Positions 49,834-58,265 of a stretch of DNA of 64,000 nucleotides are shown one piece after another. The translations under genes were made by a program, and so were the position numbers. Source of the DNA: Azolla caroliniana (taxonomy: Eukaryota; Polypodiophyta). Within the stretch, counting starts at the first letter, position 1; each line of letters starts with the position of its first letter. The notes under the pieces are model-generated. The model made no database searches. It saw only the letters and a list, made by a program, of their open reading frames with translations, and was not told the DNA's origin. The stretch is from assembly GCA_043228905.1 (NCBI GenBank), contig JBHGNT010000012.1, positions 15,748,001 through 15,812,000 of the forward strand, written 5' to 3'.

Positions 49834-49923
49834 TTCCTTCTCTCAAGAGTTCGACACCTCCCTTTGTACTAATCCTCATCTTTTAGTACTAATTCCTTCT
49901 CTGTCTTAGTACTGCTCCTGATA
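49456..49923 (+). mobile_element. 5' LTR of Ty3/gypsy chromovirus
   Basis: 468 bp from TGTCATGATATGG to CTCCTGATA; the 3' LTR ends CTCCTGACA, so the terminal pair is TGTCA...TGACA. Contains tttcattt, an 'acactctaaaagg' box, tcttaacataatatatat and a long (CT)n run (49,755-49,818). The first ~80 bp is a tRNA-like module on the minus strand. No standard primer site is obvious right after it (gttttaaccgattcg). Confidence 0.9.
49461..49540 (-). repeat. tRNA-like A/B-box module inside the LTR
   Basis: On the minus strand: A box TAGTCTAATGGTCAAGAG, then B box GGGTTCGAGTCTTG about 30 bases on. The 3' LTR has the same module at 55,201-55,280. Whether Pol III uses it is unknown. Confidence 0.6.
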
Positions 49924-50017
49924 GTTTTAACCGATTCGTCTCCTTCCTTCTCTTCCTTTATCTCCTTCCTTCTCCCTCCCTTCATACTAATCTCTTATTC
50001 CTCTTTTCTCTCATACT

Positions 50018-51135
50018 ATGGCCACTGTTAGCGCTCAAGAATATCAATCTGTATTTTCAAAGTTGCAATGCTTGAAAGAGAAGTTTCTCGCATTGGAACA
50101 AGAAAATCGACGACTATTGGGGGAGCTTCAACAAATTTCCTTAGAGAAGCAATAAACGTAACAACAACACGGGGAACTAGCGTTATGCGTGCAACAGCTC
50201 GAAGCAACCATAGTAGCAATGCAACAACAAGGACCCGATACGCAAGGGGTTCATAAAGAACCCAAGATCGGCCTTCCCATGAAATTCAATGGAACGCGAT
50301 CGCAGTTTAGAGGATTCCTTAATCAGGTACAATTAGTCATTCAAATGTATCCTTCCCGATATCCCACTGATGCATCATGAGTGGGTTTAGTGGGCACGTT
50401 GTTAAGTGGCTCAACTTTGGCATGGTTCGCTCCATTGTTAGAAAAGGAATCTCCTTTACTAAACAATTTTGAAGAGTTTTTAAGTGAGTTTAAAGCCCGT
50501 TTTGGAGATACTGACAACATAAGGACAACAATCAACAAAATCTGACGATTATGTCAAGGTGATCATCCAGCCTCCGCATACGCTGCAGATTTCCGCCTAC
50601 TCGCCTCTGATATCCCTTGGGATGACCAAGCACTTATGGAGCAATTTCATTATGGTCTACGTAATGATGTCAAGGATTTACCTTTGACCTTCCCCGAAGA
50701 ACCAAATTCATTGACAGAAGCAATCAGTCGCGTGGTGAGATGCAACAACCGTCTTTTCGAACGACGTTTGGAACATTAGTTCCAGATGCCAAGGGCAAGA
50801 TCAGAGCCCACCTACCCTCAATGGTAGCAAAACCTTTTCCAAGGGAGTCATATAATGTGTCCCTAGTGAATACTCCAACTTCGATGGAAATTGACACTAA
50901 ACGTCGTTGCGGACCATTATCGGAAGAAGAAAAGCAACGACGCCGAGCAAATAGACTATGTCTTTATTGCGGTGGACCAGGGCATATTGCAGTGAACTGT
51001 CCCCATAGGCCAAGAAGACAAGTGAACCAAATAGTTGCTAGCTCTAATTGTACTAAACCCGAGTCTATTTCAGTAGGAATATCTGATAGTCCTAATAGTA
51101 CTAATAGCCCAAATCTATCGAACAAATTAAATTGA
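50018..51135 (+). pseudogene. gypsy gag (capsid and CCHC nucleocapsid)
   Basis: ATG at 50018 (MATVSAQEYQSVFSKL) opens a coiled-coil N-terminus (FLALEQENRRLLGELQQ). In the same frame, past stops at 50153 and 50378, come PKIGLPMKFNGTRSQFRGF, LVGTLLSGSTLAWFAPLLEK, ADFRLLASDIPWDDQAL and RNDVKDLPLTF, a Ty3-type capsid. A frame change near 50,770 leads to 50740-51135 with the zinc knuckle [14 protein letters not shown]. The capsid and knuckle are of the Tf1/sushi (Tcn1-like) kind. Gag would package element RNA. It is dead through stops, mostly at CGA-like positions. Confidence 0.88.
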
Positions 51136-51198
51136 TGTTCTTAGTCAGTTAGAAGAAGAGTTAAACGACTAAGTCCAGCCAAAATAGGAGCCATTTGG

Positions 51199-52078
51199 TT
51201 GGACAACCCTAGATCTGTGCAACCCATTAGTGGTTCCATTCCCTCTAAGCAAGTTAGCAATGTGTTCTTAGACCAAGTAACCATTAGTACTAAAAGTACC
51301 TCTCCAGTACATGTCTCAACACTCCTAGATTCCGGAGCTAATTCTTGCTTCATGGATAGGAATTTTGCCCAAGCTCATCAAATATCCCTAAGAAAACTCC
51401 CGTTTCCAGCCTCTGTAGTAGTCATTGATGGTCGTCCCATTGCTTCCGGAAATATCATAGAAGGGTCAGAGCCCGTTAATATTGTCCTAGATAATTTAGC
51501 GTGTGTAGTATCCTTTAATATAATTAGTATCCCAAAACATCCAATTGTTTTGGGATTACCATGGTTTGAATTACATAACCCAGACATAGATTGGAGAACA
51601 AGAGAAATCCGATATCAACAAACCCGAGGATCTACTCAGAAGATTGCAACCATTTCGCTACATCAGTTGCGTGAGGAAGGACGCAAGGAAGAAATGTTTC
51701 TCTTCACAATATTAGTAAAACCCTCCAACAACACTAAAGAGGAGTCCATCGTTCAACTTCTAGAGAAGTATCGTCATTATGCCGATGTGTTCGATAAAGT
51801 ACAAGCCAATACGCTTCTTCACCATCGACCGTATGATTGCCCCATTGATTTACAACTGGGAAAAGAGCCACCATGGGGACTGATCTACAATTTGTCACCA
51901 ACCGAGCTAGAAGTCCTTTGAGCCTATATAGAGGAGAATTTAGCAAATGGTTTCACTCGACATTCCAAATCTCCAGTCGGCGCACCTATTTTCTTCGTCA
52001 AGAAAAAGGACGGATCAGTTCGTTTCGTCGTTGATTACTTTGGCTTGAATAAGGTCACCATCAGGAATAGGTACGTTT
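51199..52078 (+). pseudogene. gypsy protease and start of reverse transcriptase
   Basis: The 240-residue frame at 51199-51921 has the aspartic protease site LLDSGANSCFMD, GRPIASG and VLGLPWFELHNPDIDW, then [21 protein letters not shown] and IYNLSPTELEVL. It stops at TGA 51919 (CGA in the copy at 60.6 kb) and continues as [20 protein letters not shown] and [16 protein letters not shown] to NRY at about 52072, where a solo LTR interrupts it. Confidence 0.88.
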
Positions 52079-52081
52079 GAA

Positions 52082-52538
52082 TGTTAACGTGCGGAAGCGT
52101 TAGACAGAACTGGCTTAGCCGGATAGCAACAGAGAATAAGATGAAGGTTTAATGGAGAAGCTTAATACATAGAGAATATACGCGGGAGAGACAGAGAGAG
52201 CAGAACGTAGACGTAGATTCAAAAATAAAAATACTCTGTGACTCAGTACATACAACGTGCTAAACAACACTATTTATATAAGTTCTCAAAATGACTGACA
52301 GGAGTACTGCTAGGTACGTCAATGCTCATACGAGCGACTGACACTAACTACGAGACAATGATTACCTAGTAGTCTAGGCTACTACTAGGCTTCCGGTTCA
52401 CACTCAAATCCGACTCTCTGATCCATCTGGTTGTTTCTGGATACCATCCGGATACCGATCCGACTCATCCTTCCGAATGCTGATCCGGCTCAGGCTTATT
52501 CAGCGGATCCTGATCCGGTTGAGCTTGCTCGCTCAACA
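52082..52538 (-). mobile_element. solo LTR inserted in the gypsy RT
   Basis: 457 bp with TGTT...AACA ends, read on the minus strand as TGTTGAGCGAGCAAGC ... CTTCCGCACGTTAACA. It has a TATA-like TTATATAAATAG (minus strand, near 52,270) and repeated CCGGATC words. RT coding stops at NRY before it and resumes at [15 protein letters not shown] after it. Flanking duplications are imperfect (gtacg / ataca), and a few extra bases (tttgaa) lie on the left. Probably a copia LTR. Confidence 0.75.
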
Positions 52539-52544
52539 ATACAC

Positions 52545-53665
52545 ACTTCCCCTTATCTCAAGTCTTTTAGAACGGATCAATGGTGCACGGTTCTTCACAA
52601 AGATCGACTTACGAGGAGCATATAACCTCGTACGGATCCGACCAGGAGATGAATGGAGGACCGCATTTCGCACCAGATATGGGCACTTCGAGTATACGGT
52701 CATGCCATTTGGCCTCACTAATGCGCCAATAGTCTTCTAGCACATGGCAAATGATATATTACGAGATATCTTGGATGTTTTGTTTGATCATCTATTTGGA
52801 TGATCTACTGGTTTATTCGAAGACCCAAGAAGAACATGATTCTCATGTACTGTTAGTACTAAAACGACTTCGAGAACATGGTCTTTATGCAAAGCTGGAA
52901 AAATGTAGTTTCGAGTGCAACCAGATAGAATTTCTAGGCTATGTCATTTGCTCGGAAGGCATCTCCATGGATCTAGCTAAGGTCAAAACGGTGGTAGAGT
53001 GGCAGACTCCGCGTTCGTTGCGAGATGTGCAATGCTTTTTAGGCTTTGCCAAATTCTACCGCAAGTTTATACAGGATTGCTCAAAGCTTGTTCTGCCTCT
53101 CACACAGCTCACCAGGAAGGGACAATCGTTCGTTTGGTCTAAAGAAGTAGACATGGCTTTTGAGGGTCTTAAGAAGGCATTTACATCAGCTCCTATTCTA
53201 GCCCGTGTTGATCCGGAAAAACCATTCATCATCAAAGCAGACACGTCGGATTTCGCGTTGGGTAGCATTCTGTCACAACAAGGCGATGATGAAAAGCTCC
53301 ATCCTGTGGCTTTCCACTCATGCAAGTTTGACACCGCCGAAATCAACTATGAAATTCATGATAAGGAGCTATTAGCAATAGTGGATTCTTTTATGCAATG
53401 GAGACATTTTCTAGAGGGATCTTCTCATCAAGTCACCGTATTCAGTGATCACAAAAACCTTGCCTACTTTCAGAATGCTTGTGTGTTAAATCGACATCAA
53501 GTTCGGTGGGACCAATTCGTCACTCGTTTCGACTTCAAAATTACATATCATCCGGGGAAGCAACAAGGGAAGGCATATGCATTATCACACCGCTCGTATC
53601 TAGCACCGGGTCTTGGCGAGCCAACTTTCAATAACCAAAAGCAAGTAATCCTAGGACCAACATGA
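52545..53665 (+). pseudogene. gypsy reverse transcriptase palm and RNase H
   Basis: 52545-52740: [20 protein letters not shown] (first catalytic Asp), [28 protein letters not shown], then a TAG. 52751-53665 continues in another frame: [17 protein letters not shown] (the YxDD pair), KLEKCSFECNQIEFLGYVIC, FLGFAKFYRKFI, then RNase H with KADTSDFALGSILSQ, YEIHDKELLAIVDSF, VFSDHKNLAYF and LNRHQVRWDQF. The domains are complete in order; two frame breaks inactivate it. Confidence 0.9.
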
Positions 53666-53779
53666 CTTCAAGCAATGCAGGTCTTCTGAATGCCCTTGGA
53701 TTCCCACGTTATCGATACCATACGTGAGGACTTGAAGACAGAGGCTTTCGCCCAAGCTATTCTAGCACAAATTGATCCG

Positions 53780-54958
53780 TCACGAGCATCTTGTTCAGAG
53801 TCGCAATAACCAGGTACAAACTATCGATAATTAGAATGTCATGATGGATTACTATTCTTTAAGAAACTCTTGTATGTTCCTAATGGTTCTTGTCGCCTTC
53901 GAGTAGTCCAAAACTGTCAGGACACATATACAACTGGGCATTTTGGTAGTACTAAAACATTAGATTTAGTACAATGATCATTCTGGTGGCCCCATATGCG
54001 ACAATTTGTCGAAGATTTTGTGCGGACTTGTGATACATGTTGTAGAGTAAAAATGCCAAGGCATCATCCATATGGTTTATTAGAACAATTACCAATTCCA
54101 AGCAAGCCGTGGCAATCCATTGCTCTAGATTTCATCACAGATCTTCCGGTGTCTAAGGGATTCAATGCGATCTTAACAATAGTAGATTGATATATGAAAA
54201 TGGGCCATTTTCTGCCATGTACTAAGGAAATCTCCAGTGAGGAAACCGCCGAAACTGTCATGTGTGAAGTATGTCAGCATCATGGCCTTCCTGATAGTAT
54301 CATCAGCGACCATGGACCCCAGTTCATCTCGAAATTCTGGAAGTACCTCTTTAAAATGCTCAAGGTCACTTGTAACCTCTCCTCCGTCTACCACCCGCAA
54401 ACAGATGGCCAAGCAAAATGAACAAATCAAATGTTGGAGCAGTATCTTCGGTGCTTTCTAAGCTATCATCAAGATGACTGGGCGGATATTCTCCACTTCG
54501 CCGAATTTACGTATAATAACTCTATCCACTTCTCAACAAAGGTCACACCATTTTATGCTTATACGGGCTGTCACCCCCAGTGGTGTGTTTTTGAAACCCC
54601 AGAGTTACCCACAAATCCTTGCGTAGAGGATCATTTGGAGCAGTTACGCAAGATACAAGCGGATTTATCTACTCATCTACAACAAGCTCAACAAACACAC
54701 AAGGTTTGCACGGATCGTCATCAGCTTCCATCCAATTTTAACATTGGAGATCGGGTATGGCTACTTCGACGACACATCAAGACTACTCGCCCATGCAAGA
54801 AGTTGGATTATCGGAGATTAGGTCCTTTCCGTATTATCGAAAAAATTAATGATGTCGCTTTTCATCTCGATCTACCTCCACAACTTCGGATACATCCGGG
54901 GCTTCATAATTCTCTCCTCAAACCCTATCAAGACATCACCATCCCAGGTCCTATTTAA
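53780..54958 (+). pseudogene. gypsy integrase
   Basis: Zinc-binding part HFGSTKTLDLV, stop, SFWWPHMRQF and CDTCCRVKMPRHHPYG; catalytic core ALDFITDLPVSKGFNAI (first Asp), SDHGPQFISKFWK (second Asp), and YHPQTDGQAK followed by TGA where the family has QTDGQTERVNQ, so the catalytic Glu codon has become Lys and the next Arg codon TGA. Then WADILHFAEFTYNNS and the C-terminal GDRVWLLRRHIKTTRPCKKL, LGPFRIIEKINDVAFHLDLP. Stops at 53,972, 54,188 and 54,418 fit CGA-to-TGA changes. Confidence 0.88.
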
Positions 54959-55150
54959 CAACCTCCACCCCTGATCGAACTTGAAGATGGACATGAGTAT
55001 GAGGTTGCCGCCATCCTCGATTCCAAGATTGATCGCAACAAGCTCTACTATTTAGTAACGAGCGTACTTGGGAACCAATAGAGAATGTGACCAATGCTCA
55101 TACTCTTCTTGAAGACTTCCATCTTCAATATCCAGACAAACCGGGTCCTC
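54959..55150 (+). pseudogene. chromodomain at the end of gypsy pol
   Basis: After TAA at 54956: LIELEDGHEYEVAAILDSK, NKLYYLV, then a small deletion and frame change, ERTWEPIENVTNAHTLLEDF and HLQYPDKPGPQ. The Y-E-V...LYYLV.W....TWEP pattern is a chromodomain, which steers chromovirus integration to chromatin. The aromatic-cage stretch between LYYLV and ERTWEP is lost. Confidence 0.85.
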
Positions 55151-55182
55151 AATCCAAAACGACTCGTGACACTCGTCATTTT

Positions 55183-55192
55183 AAAGGGGGGA
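55183..55192 (+). other. polypurine tract
   Basis: aaagggggga, three bases before the 3' LTR; primes plus-strand DNA in LTR elements. Confidence 0.75.
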
Positions 55193-55195
55193 TAT

Positions 55196-55495
55196 TGTCA
55201 TGATATGGCAAGACTCGAACCCATGACCTTATGTTACATGGGTCGAGCTTTTGACCATTAGACTATATGTTGTAATATGAAGGATACTATTTTCATTTAA
55301 GTTTTACTATAGAAAATTGATGTATATTCCAGATTTCTCTGGAACATTCTAGAAACTTCAGGAGTACTCTTGAGAACACTATAAAAGAAGGCACAAGGCA
55401 TTATTTCAAACCAAAACGGTTCAACGCCAGTCTTAAGCCTCCTAGCTACTATTGTATATTCTCTTAACATAATATATATCTTTTGTTATCATCAT

Positions 55496-55527
<32 letters not shown>

Positions 55528-55660
55528 ACACTCACTCTTTCCTTCTCTCGAGAGTTCTACACCTCCCTTAGTACTAATCATCATCTTTTAGTACTAATTC
55601 CTTCTCTGTCTTAGTACTGTTCTTGACAGTACTTCTCTGTCTTAGTACTGCTCCTGACAA
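55196..55660 (+). mobile_element. 3' LTR of Ty3/gypsy chromovirus
   Basis: 465 bp, TGTCATGATATGG to GCTCCTGACA, similar to 49456-49923 throughout, with substitutions, a shorter (CT)n run and a small duplication of ttctctgtcttagtact near its end. Followed by AGCAT (55661-55665), the target duplication. Confidence 0.92.
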
Positions 55661-56396
55661 GCATAATCTTTGTTTTAGAGCTATTGACATTTAATTTAGT
55701 ATGCATGCAAATTTTTTCCAATGCCTTCACAAGCTTTTGTGCATATGCTAAAGTATTTGCAAAAAACACTACATCATTTGGAGATAACAAAAGCATAATC
55801 ACAACATTCCCAATGGCAACTTCTTCAACACATTCTTCCTTTGCAAACTTGGTAATCATTTCTTCCAATTCATCAATGCATAGACTAAATAGTGTTGGTG
55901 AGAGTGGGCATCCTTGCTTAACACCAATAGTGCTTTTGAAAAAATTTGAAAGTTTATCTCTCATATGCACACAACATATAACCTTCTCATAAATTCAGGA
56001 AATTGCAAGCATATATTCGTTTGGCACCTCAAGTTCTTCCATTCGCCTCCAAAGATGCTCACGAGGTATCATATCAAAAGCTTTCTTGAAGTCTACAAAG
56101 CAACAATATAAAACTTTACCTCTAAGGCGACTTTCCTCCATTAATACTCGAAGGGTGACAAGGCGATCAATGGTGCTATGGGGTTTTTGAAAGCCAGCTT
56201 GTCGAGAAACTCTCTTACCATTTTTTTAGCCCATACACTTATCTTTGATTCCATTATACATCCAAATAGTTTTGCCATTAATGAGCCAATCATGATGGTC
56301 TGATAGTTGTTTACATTATTTACATCTCCACCTATATGTAAAGGTTTGATCCAATTTGTAGTCCAATCGTACGTCATACCATGTGTCATGAATACA
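55661..56396 (-). pseudogene. LINE relic, 5' part of the reverse transcriptase ORF
   Basis: Minus strand from about 56396: DWTTNWIKPLHIGGDVNNVN, NYQTIMIGSLMAKLF, EESRLRGKVLYCCFVDFKKA (with F-x-KAFD), IPREHLWRRMEELEVP, STIGVKQGCPLSPTLFSLCI, then a degraded ADD block (LLSPNDVVFFANT) and LNVNSSKTKIM at the gypsy insertion. It belongs with 48820-49455. LINE RT copies element RNA at a nicked target. Confidence 0.88.
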
Positions 56397-56397
56397 T

Positions 56398-56470
56398 AAA
56401 CATCATGGCTTCACTTGGGCTTGAAGCCAAGACCTTATAATACATAATCAAGAACCTAACCATTAAGATA
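56398..56470 (-). repeat. tRNA-like module at the start of gypsy relic 2
   Basis: Minus strand: TCTTAATGGTTAGGTTCT (A-box-like) and GGCTTCAAGCCCAAG (B-box-like) with the same spacing as in the gypsy LTR; probably a diverged relative of the LTR module, left by a deleted LTR. Confidence 0.45.
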
Positions 56471-56480
56471 GAATATGACC

Positions 56481-58012
56481 GTATGAAGATCGATATGACG
56501 CAATGACGAAGACCATTGTCGGACGAAGAAAAGCAACGACGCCAAACAAACCGTCTGTGCTTATATTGCGGAGGTCCAGGACATATAGCCATTCATTGCT
56601 CCCGTAGGCCAAGACGTCAAGTAAATCAAATTCACTATGACAATAAAAATGACTCCAACATTTTAGAAGCACTTAGTGATTCTAATATTATGAATAATCC
56701 ACCCTTGTCCAATAAGTTTGAAGTCCTAAGCCAATTAGAAGAGGAGTCAAATGAATAAGTCTGGCCAAAATAGGAGCCATTTGGTTGGACAACCCTAGAT
56801 CTGTACAACCTAGTGTAGGTTCCATTTCATCCAAGCATGTTAGTAGAGTCTTCTTAGCCCAAGTACAAGTTAGGACACCGAGTTGCCAACTTCATGTCCA
56901 AGCCCTCTTAGATACCAGAGCCAATTCTTGTTTCATGGATAGAGATTTTGCCCAAAAACATCAAATATCCTTGCATACACTTCCTTGCCCAGTTTCCGTA
57001 GTAGTGATTGATGGACGTCCCATAGCTTCCGGGAAGATATTCGAAGAGTCTGAGCCAATACACATACTCTTAGGTGATTTTGGATGTGTAGTCTCCTTTA
57101 ACATAATCCGTAGCCCCGAGCATCCAATTGTTCTTGGTTTGCCATGGTTGAGCTACATAACCCAAGAATCGATTGGAGGAGGCGAGAAATTTGGTGCCCT
57201 TCTACAGAAAACATCATTGCTAAGGATCGAACCCAAGACTATTCCCTTAAAGAATATAGTTCTACCAGTGCACCATCTCTTTTTCACTAAATTTTAACCA
57301 TCACATTCCAACAATTGTCCCAAGTGGAAGGAAAGGAGGAACTTTTCTTATTTGCAATATTAGCGACACCTTCCAGTGCCACTCAAGGCAATTCAGACAT
57401 CCAAATTCCCGAAAAATATCAAGAATATGCTGATGTTTTCGACAAAGTCAAAGCTAGTGCACTTCCAAAGCATCGGTCGTACGATTGTCCCATCGACCTC
57501 CAACCCGGAAAAGAGCCACTGTGGGGTCCGATCTATAATCTATCACCAAATGAGCTTGAGGTTCTTCGAGAATACATTGAGGAGAATCTTGCACATGGGT
57601 TTATTCAACATTCAAAGTCTCCAGCCGGTGCTCCTATATTTTTTGTGAAGAAAAAGGACGGGTCGCTTCGTTTGGTTGTGGACTATCGAGGATTAAATAA
57701 AGTCACCATAAGAAATAGGTATGCTCTTCCTTTAATCTCCAGTCTTGGTATACAGTCATGCCTTTCGGGCTCACAAATGCATCCGCAGTTTTCCAACATA
57801 TGGCAAATGACATTTTTCAGGATTTTCTGGATATCTTTCTCATAATCTATTTAGATGATCTATTGATTTACTCTAAAACACAGGAGGAACATGATATACA
57901 TGTCCAGAAAGTACTTGAACGCTTAAGAAAGTATGGTATGTATGCCAAACTTGAGAAGTACAGTTTTGACAGCGAACAAGTCGAATTCTTGGGTTATACT
58001 ATTTTGAGCACG
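56481..58012 (+). pseudogene. Ty3/gypsy relic 2 (gag end, protease, RT)
   Basis: Begins in gag ([15 protein letters not shown], knuckle [14 protein letters not shown]). At 56785 the protease reads LLDTRANSCFMD where the 49-kb copy has LLDSGANSC, so the catalytic D-S/T-G is lost. The frame breaks at 57,185 at an inserted tRNA-like module, resumes at 57,297 ([19 protein letters not shown]), runs through [16 protein letters not shown] and [20 protein letters not shown], then jumps from LPLISSL directly to [18 protein letters not shown], missing about 40 residues that include the first catalytic Asp. Ends at VEFLGYTIL near 58,005, where copia sequence starts. Confidence 0.88.
57193..57296 (-). 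mobile_element. short tRNA-derived insertion (SINE-like)
   Basis: About 100 bp inserted in the gypsy protease/RT linker. Minus strand: A-box-like TGGTGCACTGGTAGAACT and B box GGGTTCGATCCTTAG. The flanks share aaattt (57187-57192 and 57289-57294), a likely target duplication. Removing it restores the alignment with the other gypsy copies (HNP.IDW..REIW / TITFQQL). It is short for a SINE and has no clear A or T tail. Confidence 0.6.
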
Positions 58013-58238
58013 AGGTCGTTGCCTTCGTGAACTCACTGTTTTGTACATTCCAACTTAGTGACAGTTTGCAGCCTGTGGGCTGCCGTGGTTTTTCCCTCTT
58101 TGGGTTTTCCACGTAAACATTCTGTGTACCCTTTTCTCTCCTTTGTGTCGCGTGTTTTCATTTCCTGTTTCCTGTGTATGAAAAGAATCTCGGTTGTGGC
58201 CGAGCGTTGTGCATAAGGAGCGTTGAGTTCCCGTCAAG
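58013..58238 (+). mobile_element. copia relic 2, 5' LTR remnant and leader
   Basis: The sequence between the end of gypsy relic 2 and the primer site ends gagttcccgtca, with CA as an LTR end should. Its left end is not clear, so the LTR is probably truncated. Confidence 0.5.
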
Positions 58239-58250
58239 TGGTATCAGAGC
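58239..58250 (+). other. primer binding site (initiator Met tRNA)
   Basis: tggtatcagagc, the standard plant LTR-element primer site complementary to the Met tRNA 3' end, two bases after the LTR remnant and 15 bases before the gag ATG. Confidence 0.85.
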
Positions 58251-58265
58251 GAAACGACATAGAAA

